Shown here piece after piece: positions 50,343-57,949 of a stretch of DNA of 64,000 nt. Each line of letters begins with the position of its first letter. The stretch's first letter is position 1. The notes under the pieces are model-generated. The model saw only the letters and a list, made by a program, of their open reading frames with translations, was not told the origin of the DNA and made no database searches. This DNA is from Cellvibrio sp. PSBB023 (GTDB lineage Bacteria; Pseudomonadota; Gammaproteobacteria; Pseudomonadales; Cellvibrionaceae), in NCBI RefSeq assembly GCF_002007605.1, contig NZ_CP019799.1:372001-436000 (forward strand). The letters are read 5' to 3'. The position numbers and the translations under genes are program-made.

Positions 50343-51590
50343 ATGAGCTTATTGGTTCAGAAATACGGTGGCACCTCAGTCGGTTCCATTGAGCGTATAG
50401 AGCAGGTCGCCGACAAAGTGGCTGGTTTCCGTGCGCAGGGTCATGACATGGTGGTAGTGCTTTCTGCGATGAGTGGAGAGACTAATCGATTAATCGGTTT
50501 GGCCCAGCAAGTGCAGGAGACCCCGGACCTACGTGAGTTGGATGTATTGGTCTCAACGGGTGAGCAAGTGACTATTGCACTGCTGTGCATGGCGCTGAAA
50601 AAACGCGGTGTTGATGCCCGTTCCTATACCGGGTCACAAGTAAGAATTCTTACTGATAATGCCCATACCAAAGCGCGTATCCAGTCAATTGACGAAAAAA
50701 ATATGCGTGCAGATCTTCAAGCTGGGCGTGTTGTTGTCGTTGCTGGCTTTCAGGGGGTTGATGAACAAGGCAATATCACCACCTTGGGGCGCGGCGGCTC
50801 TGATACAACCGGTGTGGCACTGGCTGCGGCGCTCAAAGCTGATGAATGCCAAATCTATACCGATGTGGATGGCGTATATACAACCGACCCTCGCGTATGC
50901 GAGCGTGCACGTCGCCTAGAGAAAATTACCTTTGAAGAAATGCTGGAAATGGCAAGTCAGGGCTCTAAAGTACTGCAAATTCGCTCTGTGGAATTTGCTG
51001 GAAAGTACAAGGTGCCACTGCGTGTGCTGCACAGTTTTAAAGAAGGCCCTGGAACCCTGATTACCCTCGACGAGGAAGATTCAACTATGGAACAACCTAT
51101 TGTTTCCGGTATTGCATTTAACCGTGATGAAGCCAAAGTAACTGTTGCCGGTGTGCCAGATACCCCCGGCGTGGCGGCTAAAATCCTTGCACCTATTGGT
51201 GCTGCTAACATCGAAGTAGATGTTATTGTGCAAAACGTATCTGCTGATGGCACTACTGACTTGACCTTCACTGTGCATAAGAACGACATGAGCAAGGCGG
51301 TGTCTGTATTGGAAGGCGTAGCCAAAGAAATCGGTGCGCGCGAAGTTCGCAGCGACGATAAAGTCGCTAAAGTATCTATTGTTGGTGTTGGTATGCGTTC
51401 TCATGCTGGCGTTGCGTCAAGCATGTTTACGGCCCTTGCAGAAGATCGTATTAATATTCAAATGATCACAACTTCTGAAATTAAAATTTCAGTGATCATT
51501 GATGAGCGTTACTTGGAGTTGGCTGTGCGTAGTTTGCACACCGCTTTTGGTTTGGATGCCGAGCCGTCAGAAGGCCGTGTAAGGGGCTAA
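50343..51590 (+). CDS. lysC: Aspartokinase
   Basis: Phosphorylates aspartate to open the Lys/Met/Thr/DAP branch. The 415-residue chain has the kinase domain with 'VQKYGGTSVGSIERIEQVA', 'STGEQVT', 'GRGGSDTTGVALAAAL' and 'DVDGVYTTDPR'. Two ACT domains follow from about residue 265 ('VTVAGVPDTPGVAAKILAP' and 'VSIVGVGMRSHAGVASSMF'), the site of feedback by lysine and/or threonine. An in-frame ATG at 51087 with GAGGA 10 nt upstream could start a separate small regulatory subunit, as in several bacterial alpha/beta aspartokinases. Confidence 0.97.
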   Translation: MSLLVQKYGGTSVGSIERIEQVADKVAGFRAQGHDMVVVLSAMSGETNRLIGLAQQVQETPDLRELDVLVSTGEQVTIALLCMALKKRGVDARSYTGSQVRILTDNAHTKARIQSIDEKNMRADLQAGRVVVVAGFQGVDEQGNITTLGRGGSDTTGVALAAALKADECQIYTDVDGVYTTDPRVCERARRLEKITFEEMLEMASQGSKVLQIRSVEFAGKYKVPLRVLHSFKEGPGTLITLDEEDSTMEQPIVSGIAFNRDEAKVTVAGVPDTPGVAAKILAPIGAANIEVDVIVQNVSADGTTDLTFTVHKNDMSKAVSVLEGVAKEIGAREVRSDDKVAKVSIVGVGMRSHAGVASSMFTALAEDRINIQMITTSEIKISVIIDERYLELAVRSLHTAFGLDAEPSEGRVRG

Positions 51591-51724
51591 GTCTTCAATA
51601 GCGACGGTTTAGTTAAGGTGTGTGAGCTGCATTGCTGTCTGTGTTACTGCAGATAGAAAAATGTTGGGGTTTTCTTCCCTTTCGTGAAAAGTAGACGATA
51701 CTTAGATCCAGGCATTCGGTTGTC

Positions 51725-51802
51725 AGGACGCGACAGGGGGTGTTCGGGGGTCGATGGTGGCAAGGGGTGTCTAAGTCGTACTCTTACAGGATGAGTGAAG
51801 GA
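51725..51802 (+). promoter_or_regulatory. Candidate CsrA-binding leader of csrA
   Basis: Three AGGA motifs (51725-51728, 51788-51791 and 51799-51802) lie upstream of csrA, and the last doubles as its ribosome-binding site. GGA-type motifs overlapping the ribosome site are what CsrA binds, and csrA autoregulation of this kind is known in E. coli. Which of the three are in hairpin loops is not established. Confidence 0.4.
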
Positions 51803-51810
51803 GATTAAAG

Positions 51811-52002
51811 ATGTTAATTTTGACTCGCCGTATTGGCGAAACCTTAATGGTAGGTGACGAAGTTACCGTTACTGTTTTAGGTGTAAAAGGCAACCAGGTT
51901 CGTATTGGTGTCAACGCTCCTAAAGATATTGCGGTCCATCGCGAAGAAATCTATCAGCGTATTCAGCGTGAAAAGCAAAATCAGGAAGAGCAAGACGACT
52001 AA
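51811..52002 (+). CDS. csrA: Carbon storage regulator CsrA/RsmA
   Basis: A 63-residue RNA-binding regulator that blocks or promotes translation of GGA-containing mRNAs and balances glycolysis, motility and biofilm formation. The sequence '[51 protein letters not shown]' is almost family consensus, with Leu4, Arg6-Arg7 and Arg44 positions intact. AAGGAG lies 8 nt before the ATG. It follows lysC and precedes tRNA-Ser, a conserved neighbourhood. Confidence 0.98.
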   Translation: MLILTRRIGETLMVGDEVTVTVLGVKGNQVRIGVNAPKDIAVHREEIYQRIQREKQNQEEQDD

Positions 52003-52041
52003 GATCTTCTTATTCGGTTTGTTGTTCGGCGCTTTTCAATT

Positions 52042-52074
52042 ACGCGGCGGCATGAGAAATCATCCGCCGCGTAG
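52042..52074. terminator. Very stable GAAA-capped hairpin after csrA
   Basis: TACGCGGCGG / CCGCCGCGTA form 10 bp; one bulged C separates this from an upper stem ATGA / TCAT closed by a GAAA tetraloop. It starts 40 nt past the csrA stop. A T-rich stretch follows only about 18 nt later, so it may block 3' exonucleases as well as end transcription. Confidence 0.6.
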
Positions 52075-52172
52075 CTGTTTATGATGATTGGTTTTTTATT
52101 GAACGAAGTGTTTTCTCTGTAACTGTGTCGACAAAAAAACATTATTTTGTAGCGTAATTCTTCATTCAAGAC

Positions 52173-52200
52173 TTTGATTTTTAGAGAATTATGGTATTAT
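52173..52200 (+). promoter_or_regulatory. Candidate promoter of tRNA-Ser
   Basis: A -35-like TTTGAT at 52173 and a -10-like TATTAT at 52195-52200 are 16 nt apart, about 40 nt before the mature tRNA. The sequence just downstream of the -10 is G/C-rich (GCCGC), as in stringently controlled stable-RNA promoters. Confidence 0.5.
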
Positions 52201-52243
52201 GCCGCACCTGCTGAGACGGAGCCTGCTTCGCTTCAGCAGACGT

Positions 52244-52334
52244 GGAGAAGTGGCCGAGTGGCCGAAGGCACTCCCCTGCTAAGGGAGCATACCTCAAAAG
52301 GGTATCGGGGGTTCGACTCCCCCCTTCTCCGCCA
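52244..52334 (+). tRNA. serX: tRNA-Ser (anticodon GCU)
   Basis: A complete class II tRNA with a long variable arm. The acceptor stem GGAGAAG pairs with CTTCTCC, the discriminator base is G, and CCA is encoded. The anticodon stem CTCCC / GGGAG holds the loop CTGCTAA with anticodon GCT at 52278-52280, reading AGC and AGU. The T arm contains GTTCGAC. The gene symbol is conventional only; the identity is from the anticodon. Confidence 0.96.
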
Positions 52335-52343
52335 TTGAATTCC

Positions 52344-52375
52344 AAAAAGCCCAATCGAAAGATTGGGCTTTTTTT
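52344..52375. terminator. Intrinsic terminator after tRNA-Ser
   Basis: AAAAAGCCCAATC / GATTGGGCTTTTT with a GAAA loop, 10 nt after the tRNA CCA end, running into seven T. The A and T runs make it usable in both directions. Confidence 0.94.
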
Positions 52376-52397
52376 CTGTTGCTTAAAAGTTTATCCC

Positions 52398-52430
52398 GTA
52401 GGTTGGTGCTGAGCGCAGCGATGCCCAACG
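52398..52430. repeat. Dispersed repeat-like element (GTAGGTTGG...CCAAC)
   Basis: The 33-nt segment GTAGGTTGG-TGCTGAGCGCAG-CGATGCCCAAC is an imperfect hairpin: GTTGG pairs with CCAAC and GCT with AGC. It matches a short interspersed intergenic motif that recurs, in either orientation, in many gammaproteobacterial genomes. Only one copy is in the window, so the repeat status rests on recollection of that motif. Confidence 0.5.
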
Positions 52431-52458
52431 CGATCTTCGACAGCACAAAAATCCCAAT

Positions 52459-52489
52459 AAAAAAGCCGATGTTTTGCATCGGCTTTTTT
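52459..52489. terminator. Intrinsic terminator after valS
   Basis: AAAAGCCGATG, loop TTTTG, CATCGGCTTTT: GCCGATG pairs with CATCGGC, flanked by A and T runs. It lies just downstream of the minus-strand valS stop. Confidence 0.92.
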
Positions 52490-52511
52490 ATTAATCACTG
52501 ATGATTAAAGA

Positions 52512-55367
52512 TTACAGCGCGCTGATTTTTTGAATCTGCTCGCGTAATTTTTCTACTGCGATTTTGTTTTCTGCAACGCGGTTGCGCTCGTTTGCAACTA
52601 CTTCTGCCGGTGCCTTTTCCACAAACGCCGCATTGCTCAATTTTGCTTCTGTACGCTCTATATCCTGGACCAATTTATTGCTCTCTTTGGTCAGGCGGGC
52701 GATTTCAGCATCTTTATCAATGAGGCCTGCCATAGGCACCAGTATTTCCATTTGACCTACCAGCGCGGTAGCAGACATTGGTTCCGAGTCTCCTGGGTTA
52801 AGCCAGGTGACACTTTCCAGCGAAGCTAACTTTTTCAGGAACTGCTGATTGTTATGCAGGCGCTGTTGGTCTTCGCTGGTGCCATTTTTAATCAGCACTG
52901 GTAAATCTTTGGCGGGTGATATGTTCATTTCACCGCGAATATTGCGCACGCCTAAAATCACGGATTGTAACCATTCAACATCATTCAATGCCTGTTGGTC
53001 GATTTTACTATCGTCCGCTTGCGGGTAGGGGGCGTGCATAATGAAGTCGCCTGTAACACCTGCGAGAGGTTTTATTTTTTGCCAAATTTCTTCAGTGATA
53101 AATGGCATCAAGGGATGTGCTAAACGCAGAATGGTTTCCAGTACGCGAATCAGGGTGCGACGAGTCCCTTTCTTTTGCGCTGCTGTTGCATCGGCATTCC
53201 AGAGAACGGGTTTGGATAATTCCAAATACCAATCGCAGTATTCGTTCCACACGAATTCATAAATGGCTTGCGATGCCAAATCCAGGCGATAGGTATCCAG
53301 GTATTCTGCTGCAGATTTTTCCGCCTGCTGTAATTTGCTAACAATCCAGCGGTCAGCAACGGAGAGTTCAAAATCAGTGGCGCCATCCTGGCCGCAATCC
53401 TGCTCATCGCAATGCATCAATACATAGCGGGTAGCATTCCAGATTTTGTTACAGAAGTTGCGATATCCTTCTACTCGGCCCATATCAAACTTGATATCGC
53501 GACCGGTTGAGGCTAGCGAGCAGAATGTGAAGCGCAGTGCATCTGTTCCGTAGGCTTGAATGCCTTCAGGAAATTCTTTGCGAGTTTGCTTTTCAATTTT
53601 TGCTGCATCTTTTGGATTCATTAGCCCGGTGGTGCGTTTTTGCACCAGGGTTTCCAAATCAATACCATCAATAATGTCCAGTGGGTCGAGCACATTGCCT
53701 TTGGATTTCGACATTTTTTGGCCTTGGCCATCGCGCACCAAGCCGTGTACATAAACTGTTTTAAACGGGATCTGTGGTGTGCCGTCTTCATGTTTCACCA
53801 AGTGCATGGTGAGCATAATCATACGTGCAACCCAGAAGAAAATAATATCGAAGCCGGTGACTAACAAATCAGTCGGATGGAATTTTTTCAAAAATTCCGT
53901 TTGCTCAGGCCAACCGAGTGTTGAGAAAGTCCACAGGCCGGAGCTAAACCATGTGTCTAATACGTCCTCGTCCTGATTTAAGCTAATATCGGCGGCGAGA
54001 TTGTATTTGCTGCGCACTTCAGCTTCATTGCGGCCGACATAGACCTTGCCGCTTGCGTCATACCAGGCGGGGATGCGGTGCCCCCACCACAGTTGACGAC
54101 TGATACACCAATCCTGAATGTCGCGCATCCAGGAGAAGTACATATTTTCATATTGTTTGGGCACAAATTGAATGCGCCCATCTTCTACAGCGGCAATCGC
54201 TGGCTCGGCTAAAGGCTTGGTGCTTACATACCATTGATCAGTGAGCCATGGCTCAATAACAACGCCCGAGCGATCACCGCGAGGTACTTTCAAACCATGA
54301 TCGTCAATTTTTTCCAGCAACTCCGCTGCTTCAAATGCGGCAACAATTTGCTTGCGCGCTTCGTAGCGGTCAAGGTTGGCAAATTGTGCGGGTAGGGTTG
54401 CCTCTAATTCTGTATTGACGCTGCCATCCAGATTAAAAATTTGTGCAACCGCCAATACTGCAGCGTTTTTATCGAGCACATTAATCAGTGGCAAATTGTG
54501 ACGCTTGCCGACTTCGTAGTCATTGAAATCATGCGCCGGGGTAATTTTTACACAGCCGGTACCAAAGTCACGATCAACATAATCATCGGCAATGATTGGA
54601 ATCAAGCGATTAACCAGTGGCAGTAATACAAATTTACCAATTAGCGATTTGTAACGTTCATCTTCCGGATGCACTGCGACAGCACTGTCGCCCAGCATGG
54701 TTTCGGGGCGTGTAGTGGCCACAACCAGATAGTTCTGGCCGTCTGCTGTTGTTGCGCCATCTGCAAGCGGGTAGCGCAGGTTCCAGAGTGAGCCTTTTTC
54801 ATCGTGGTTTTCTACTTCCAGATCGGAAATGGCGGTGTGCAATTTAGGATCCCAGTTGACCAGGCGCTTACCGCGATAGATCAGTCCATCATCAAACAGA
54901 CGAACAAATGCTTCTTGCACCGCCTTGGATAAGCCATCGTCCATAGTGAAACGCTCGCGGCTCCAGTCTACTGATGATCCCAAGCGGCGGATTTGGCGGG
55001 TGATAGTGCCGCCGGATTGTTCTTTCCACTCCCAGACTTTTTCGAGGAACTGTTCGCGGCCCAGATCATGGCGGCTTACACCTTGTGCAGCCAGTTGACG
55101 TTCGACCACCATTTGCGTAGCAATCCCGGCATGGTCGGTGCCAACTTGCCATAAGGTGTCGTCACCTTTCATGCGGCGATAGCGGATTAATGCATCCATG
55201 ACCGCATTATTAAAACCATGGCCCATGTGCAGGCTGCCCGTGACGTTTGGTGGCGGGATCATAATGCAGTAAGGATTGCCTTCGCCGGCTGGTTTAAAGC
55301 AGCCTTTTTCTTCCCAGGTTTGATACCACTGGCGTTCAATAGCATGGGGTTCGTAGGTTTTTTCCAT
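52512..55367 (-). CDS. valS: Valyl-tRNA synthetase
   Basis: A class I synthetase. The ATG at 55367 gives 951 residues, the same as E. coli ValRS; an open frame continues upstream to 55595 but that extension overlaps the divergent gene and has no family resemblance. The catalytic motifs are H-M-G-H in '[18 protein letters not shown]' and K-M-S-K-S in '[14 protein letters not shown]'. The C-terminal coiled coil ('[19 protein letters not shown]') is present. It is monocistronic, and its promoter lies in the 187-nt gap shared with the Stealth gene. Confidence 0.97.
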   Translation of the reverse strand: MEKTYEPHAIERQWYQTWEEKGCFKPAGEGNPYCIMIPPPNVTGSLHMGHGFNNAVMDALIRYRRMKGDDTLWQVGTDHAGIATQMVVERQLAAQGVSRHDLGREQFLEKVWEWKEQSGGTITRQIRRLGSSVDWSRERFTMDDGLSKAVQEAFVRLFDDGLIYRGKRLVNWDPKLHTAISDLEVENHDEKGSLWNLRYPLADGATTADGQNYLVVATTRPETMLGDSAVAVHPEDERYKSLIGKFVLLPLVNRLIPIIADDYVDRDFGTGCVKITPAHDFNDYEVGKRHNLPLINVLDKNAAVLAVAQIFNLDGSVNTELEATLPAQFANLDRYEARKQIVAAFEAAELLEKIDDHGLKVPRGDRSGVVIEPWLTDQWYVSTKPLAEPAIAAVEDGRIQFVPKQYENMYFSWMRDIQDWCISRQLWWGHRIPAWYDASGKVYVGRNEAEVRSKYNLAADISLNQDEDVLDTWFSSGLWTFSTLGWPEQTEFLKKFHPTDLLVTGFDIIFFWVARMIMLTMHLVKHEDGTPQIPFKTVYVHGLVRDGQGQKMSKSKGNVLDPLDIIDGIDLETLVQKRTTGLMNPKDAAKIEKQTRKEFPEGIQAYGTDALRFTFCSLASTGRDIKFDMGRVEGYRNFCNKIWNATRYVLMHCDEQDCGQDGATDFELSVADRWIVSKLQQAEKSAAEYLDTYRLDLASQAIYEFVWNEYCDWYLELSKPVLWNADATAAQKKGTRRTLIRVLETILRLAHPLMPFITEEIWQKIKPLAGVTGDFIMHAPYPQADDSKIDQQALNDVEWLQSVILGVRNIRGEMNISPAKDLPVLIKNGTSEDQQRLHNNQQFLKKLASLESVTWLNPGDSEPMSATALVGQMEILVPMAGLIDKDAEIARLTKESNKLVQDIERTEAKLSNAAFVEKAPAEVVANERNRVAENKIAVEKLREQIQKISAL

Positions 55368-55554
55368 AGCGATGATTGGCTCTCTCGGTCTGTCGCTGAC
55401 GTATAGCATGCCAGCTGAATGGCTAAAAAATTGCTTGTGATTATAGCCGTTTAGGCTATTAAGTCCCACAAAATCGCGGTTTATTTGGCGGAAATGAAAG
55501 GTTGGTGCGGTGTAATATGGTGGAGAGAATTCCAAGTGTTGTATGGAGAAAATT

Positions 55555-56565
55555 ATGGCAGGTCTAATGGATTGTGAGCCAATTGATGCCGTCATTTTAT
55601 GGGTTGATGGTGCAGATCCTGAGCATGCAGCAAAGCTAAATCGCTACCTTCAATCAATAGGTGGTGTGCGACCTGCCGCTGCCGATAAAACGCGCTTTCA
55701 CAATGCGGGTGAAATCGATTATTGCGTTACTTCCTTGCTGAAATTTGCACCATGGTTGCGCACTATTTACATAGTCACTGACAATCAGCGCCCATTGTTA
55801 ATGGATAAAATTGAAGGAAGTGTATTTGCTCAAAAAGTTCAGGTTGTCGATCACTCCGTCATCTTTTCCGGTTACGAGGACTGTTTGCCTAGTTTCAATA
55901 GTATGGCAATCAGTAGTCTCTTGTGGCGAATTCCCGGTTTGGCAGAGCAGTTCCTATATCTCAATGATGACTTTGTTCTCATTAGGCCTGTTGCTCCCGA
56001 TGATTTCTTCAGTGATGGTAAGGTTGTTTTGCGCGGACGATGGAAGTTGCTGGACTCAGTTATTCCGGGGAATCGTTTAGTTAAAACGATACGCAAGCTG
56101 TTCAGTGCAAGGCAGAAAAAGAGTCGTGTTAGCTTTTGGGGCTTGCAGCAACAGTGCGCTGAGTTGTTGGGATATAGATGGTGTTATTTTCGGCTCCCCC
56201 ATGTCCCTCACGCATGGAGGCGGTCCAGCTGGGAGCAGATATTTGCACAATTCCCTGAAGCAATGTTGAAAAATATTAATTCCCGGTTGCGCAGTGGGGA
56301 TCAGTATGTTCCAGAGGGGGTGTCGGCACATTATCATGTGATACATGAGCTTGCTGTGACTCAATCGGTCTGCACTAATTTACAACTAAAGCCATCTATT
56401 CAGTCCCTGTGGCGGATCAAAACCAAATTACACAGTACCGAGTGCAATGAGCGCGTCGTTTTTGCTTGTGTGCAGAATATTGAAACAGCGAGCCTGAAAA
56501 AGCAACAGCTTATTTTTGCGTGGCTGGATCAGCGAGTGGGTCGGCTGGAAGATTTGCTGACATAA
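55555..56565 (+). CDS. Stealth-family sugar-phosphate transferase
   Basis: A 336-residue protein of the Stealth family, which transfers hexose-1-phosphate units to build phosphodiester-linked capsules or exopolysaccharides (for example CpsY, SacB and GlcNAc-phosphotransferase relatives). CR1 is '[15 protein letters not shown]', CR2 is '[22 protein letters not shown]' through '[30 protein letters not shown]', and CR3/CR4-like segments follow ('PHVPHAWRR' and '[13 protein letters not shown]'). The ATG at 55555 has GGAGA 6 nt upstream; the ATG at 55543 lies before that ribosome site and is less likely. No signal peptide. Confidence 0.9.
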   Translation: MAGLMDCEPIDAVILWVDGADPEHAAKLNRYLQSIGGVRPAAADKTRFHNAGEIDYCVTSLLKFAPWLRTIYIVTDNQRPLLMDKIEGSVFAQKVQVVDHSVIFSGYEDCLPSFNSMAISSLLWRIPGLAEQFLYLNDDFVLIRPVAPDDFFSDGKVVLRGRWKLLDSVIPGNRLVKTIRKLFSARQKKSRVSFWGLQQQCAELLGYRWCYFRLPHVPHAWRRSSWEQIFAQFPEAMLKNINSRLRSGDQYVPEGVSAHYHVIHELAVTQSVCTNLQLKPSIQSLWRIKTKLHSTECNERVVFACVQNIETASLKKQQLIFAWLDQRVGRLEDLLT

Positions 56566-56872
56566 GTCATATATTGGCTTTAGCTCTGTGCGTATCTCGA
56601 TTGCACGGGTTTTTCTTGCATGGCGCGCGCTAAAGTCTGCTTCAAATTTTGGTGTTCATTACTATTGTCAGTGTTTATTTGCGCCTCTTTTTTCATAAAA
56701 TACAATGCTTCATTTTATTGTAACCTCATTCATGTAATTACAGTGTTAACAATTCCTTCCTGAATATAACCTTGCAGCGCCAATAGTTTTTCACAGTATT
56801 TTTGCAATTCTTTTGCTCGTAGAGTGATTCTATTGTGGCCGTAGGGTTCAGTGGTAATTCTCGGAGTCAGCT
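56566..56872. other. 307-nt AT-rich gap between the Stealth gene and the GT4 gene
   Basis: No gene seen. The sequence is AT-richer than its surroundings and probably holds the promoter of the GT4 gene. GGCCGTAG at 56837-56844 resembles the RfaH ops core with one mismatch, but I do not rely on it. Confidence 0.5.
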
Positions 56873-57949
56873 ATGAAAGTGCTTTTTATAAAGCAATATC
56901 TTGATCGATCAGAATTGGATCTGGTGCTGCGTCTACATTCTATGGGAGTCTATATCCGCGTATTAAGTAGCAGTACAACAATGGGTAAAGCGCAGCTTAT
57001 GGACGCAGGCATTTATATTGAATCCCGGCGCTACAAAAGCAAGATTGCTCCCGGTTTCATATGGCAGGTTCGTCAGTTATTAAATCAGTATAAGTTCGAT
57101 ATTATTCATTCAACCGATGGGAAAGGATTAGCCAACGCTATTTGGGCATCTTATTTCAAAACCGTAAAAATTATTGGTTACCGCGGCACCTTAGCCAAAG
57201 TTAGGCCTACAGATCCGAGTTATTGGCTTGGTCTTTTAAATCCGAAAGTCGATCATGTAGTGTGCGTTAACCGTTCGATTTATGACTATATGCACAAGTT
57301 TTATCCGGCGGAAAAGTTAACGCTAAATTACAAAGGATATAGTTTGGCCTGGGCAGAAGAGGCGGCTAATGAACAAGTTGAACCTATGGTATTTCCGCCT
57401 GGTGCTTTTGTTGTGGGTTATATTGCTACTACCTATGGGCGTCCACATAAGGGATTAGGTGTATTGGTGCAGGCTATGCATTTGTTAAAAAATCCCAACA
57501 TACACTTATTATTTGTCGGCAGTTACGATAATGAGGTAAAAACCCTGGCAACCCAAGGGGCAGCGGGGGACAGAATACATTTTATTGGCCCTCGTAAAAC
57601 AGGAGCCAGTTATTTGCGTTATATTGATGCTTTTGTCTTGCCTTCTCTGAGGGATGGATTGCCCAGAGCAGTGAAAGAAGCTATGGCTCAAGCAGTACCC
57701 ATCATTACGACTAATATCACTGGTCCAACAGAACTGGTTATCCACGAAGAATCCGGTCTTTGGGTCGAACCTGATAATCCCGCTGCGATTGCCCAGGCAA
57801 TTACTCGCCTTTATGAATCACCGGCACTGTGCAAGCAATTGGGTGATGCAGGGCGGCAGCGGTTGATCGATCATTTTTCTGCTGAAAGCTTTGTTGCAAA
57901 AACCTATGCGCTTTATCAGCGCATGGCTGTAGATTCCCCTAATAAATAA
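56873..57949 (+). CDS. GT4-family glycosyltransferase
   Basis: A 358-residue GT-B fold enzyme. The N-terminal domain starts 'MKVLFIKQYLDRSELDLVLRLHSMGV', and the C-terminal nucleotide-sugar domain shows 'VGYIATTYGRPHKGLGVLVQAM', 'VLPSLRDGLPRAVKEAMAQAVPIITT' and 'GPTELVIHEESGLWVEPDNP'. The D-G-L-P-R-x-x-x-E-A pattern takes the place of the EX7E retaining motif. GGAG lies 6-7 nt before the ATG. Its last 34 nt overlap the 3' end of the convergent kinase-glycosidase fusion gene. Donor and acceptor unknown; context suggests a surface glycan. Confidence 0.9.
   Translation: MKVLFIKQYLDRSELDLVLRLHSMGVYIRVLSSSTTMGKAQLMDAGIYIESRRYKSKIAPGFIWQVRQLLNQYKFDIIHSTDGKGLANAIWASYFKTVKIIGYRGTLAKVRPTDPSYWLGLLNPKVDHVVCVNRSIYDYMHKFYPAEKLTLNYKGYSLAWAEEAANEQVEPMVFPPGAFVVGYIATTYGRPHKGLGVLVQAMHLLKNPNIHLLFVGSYDNEVKTLATQGAAGDRIHFIGPRKTGASYLRYIDAFVLPSLRDGLPRAVKEAMAQAVPIITTNITGPTELVIHEESGLWVEPDNPAAIAQAITRLYESPALCKQLGDAGRQRLIDHFSAESFVAKTYALYQRMAVDSPNK

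Noticed and set aside
52244..52334. tRNA-Ser as a possible integration site for a mobile element
   Set aside because: No integrase, no repeated tRNA 3' end and no island-like gene content follow; valS is directly downstream.
55368..55595. Upstream extension of the valS reading frame by 76 codons
   Set aside because: The ATG at 55367 gives exactly the family length; the extension overlaps the divergent gene and has no resemblance to ValRS.
56837..56844. GGCCGTAG resembling the core of the RfaH ops element upstream of a glycan gene
   Set aside because: It has a mismatch in the invariant GGCGGTAG core and no JUMPstart context around it; one 7-of-8 match is expected by chance in a window this size.
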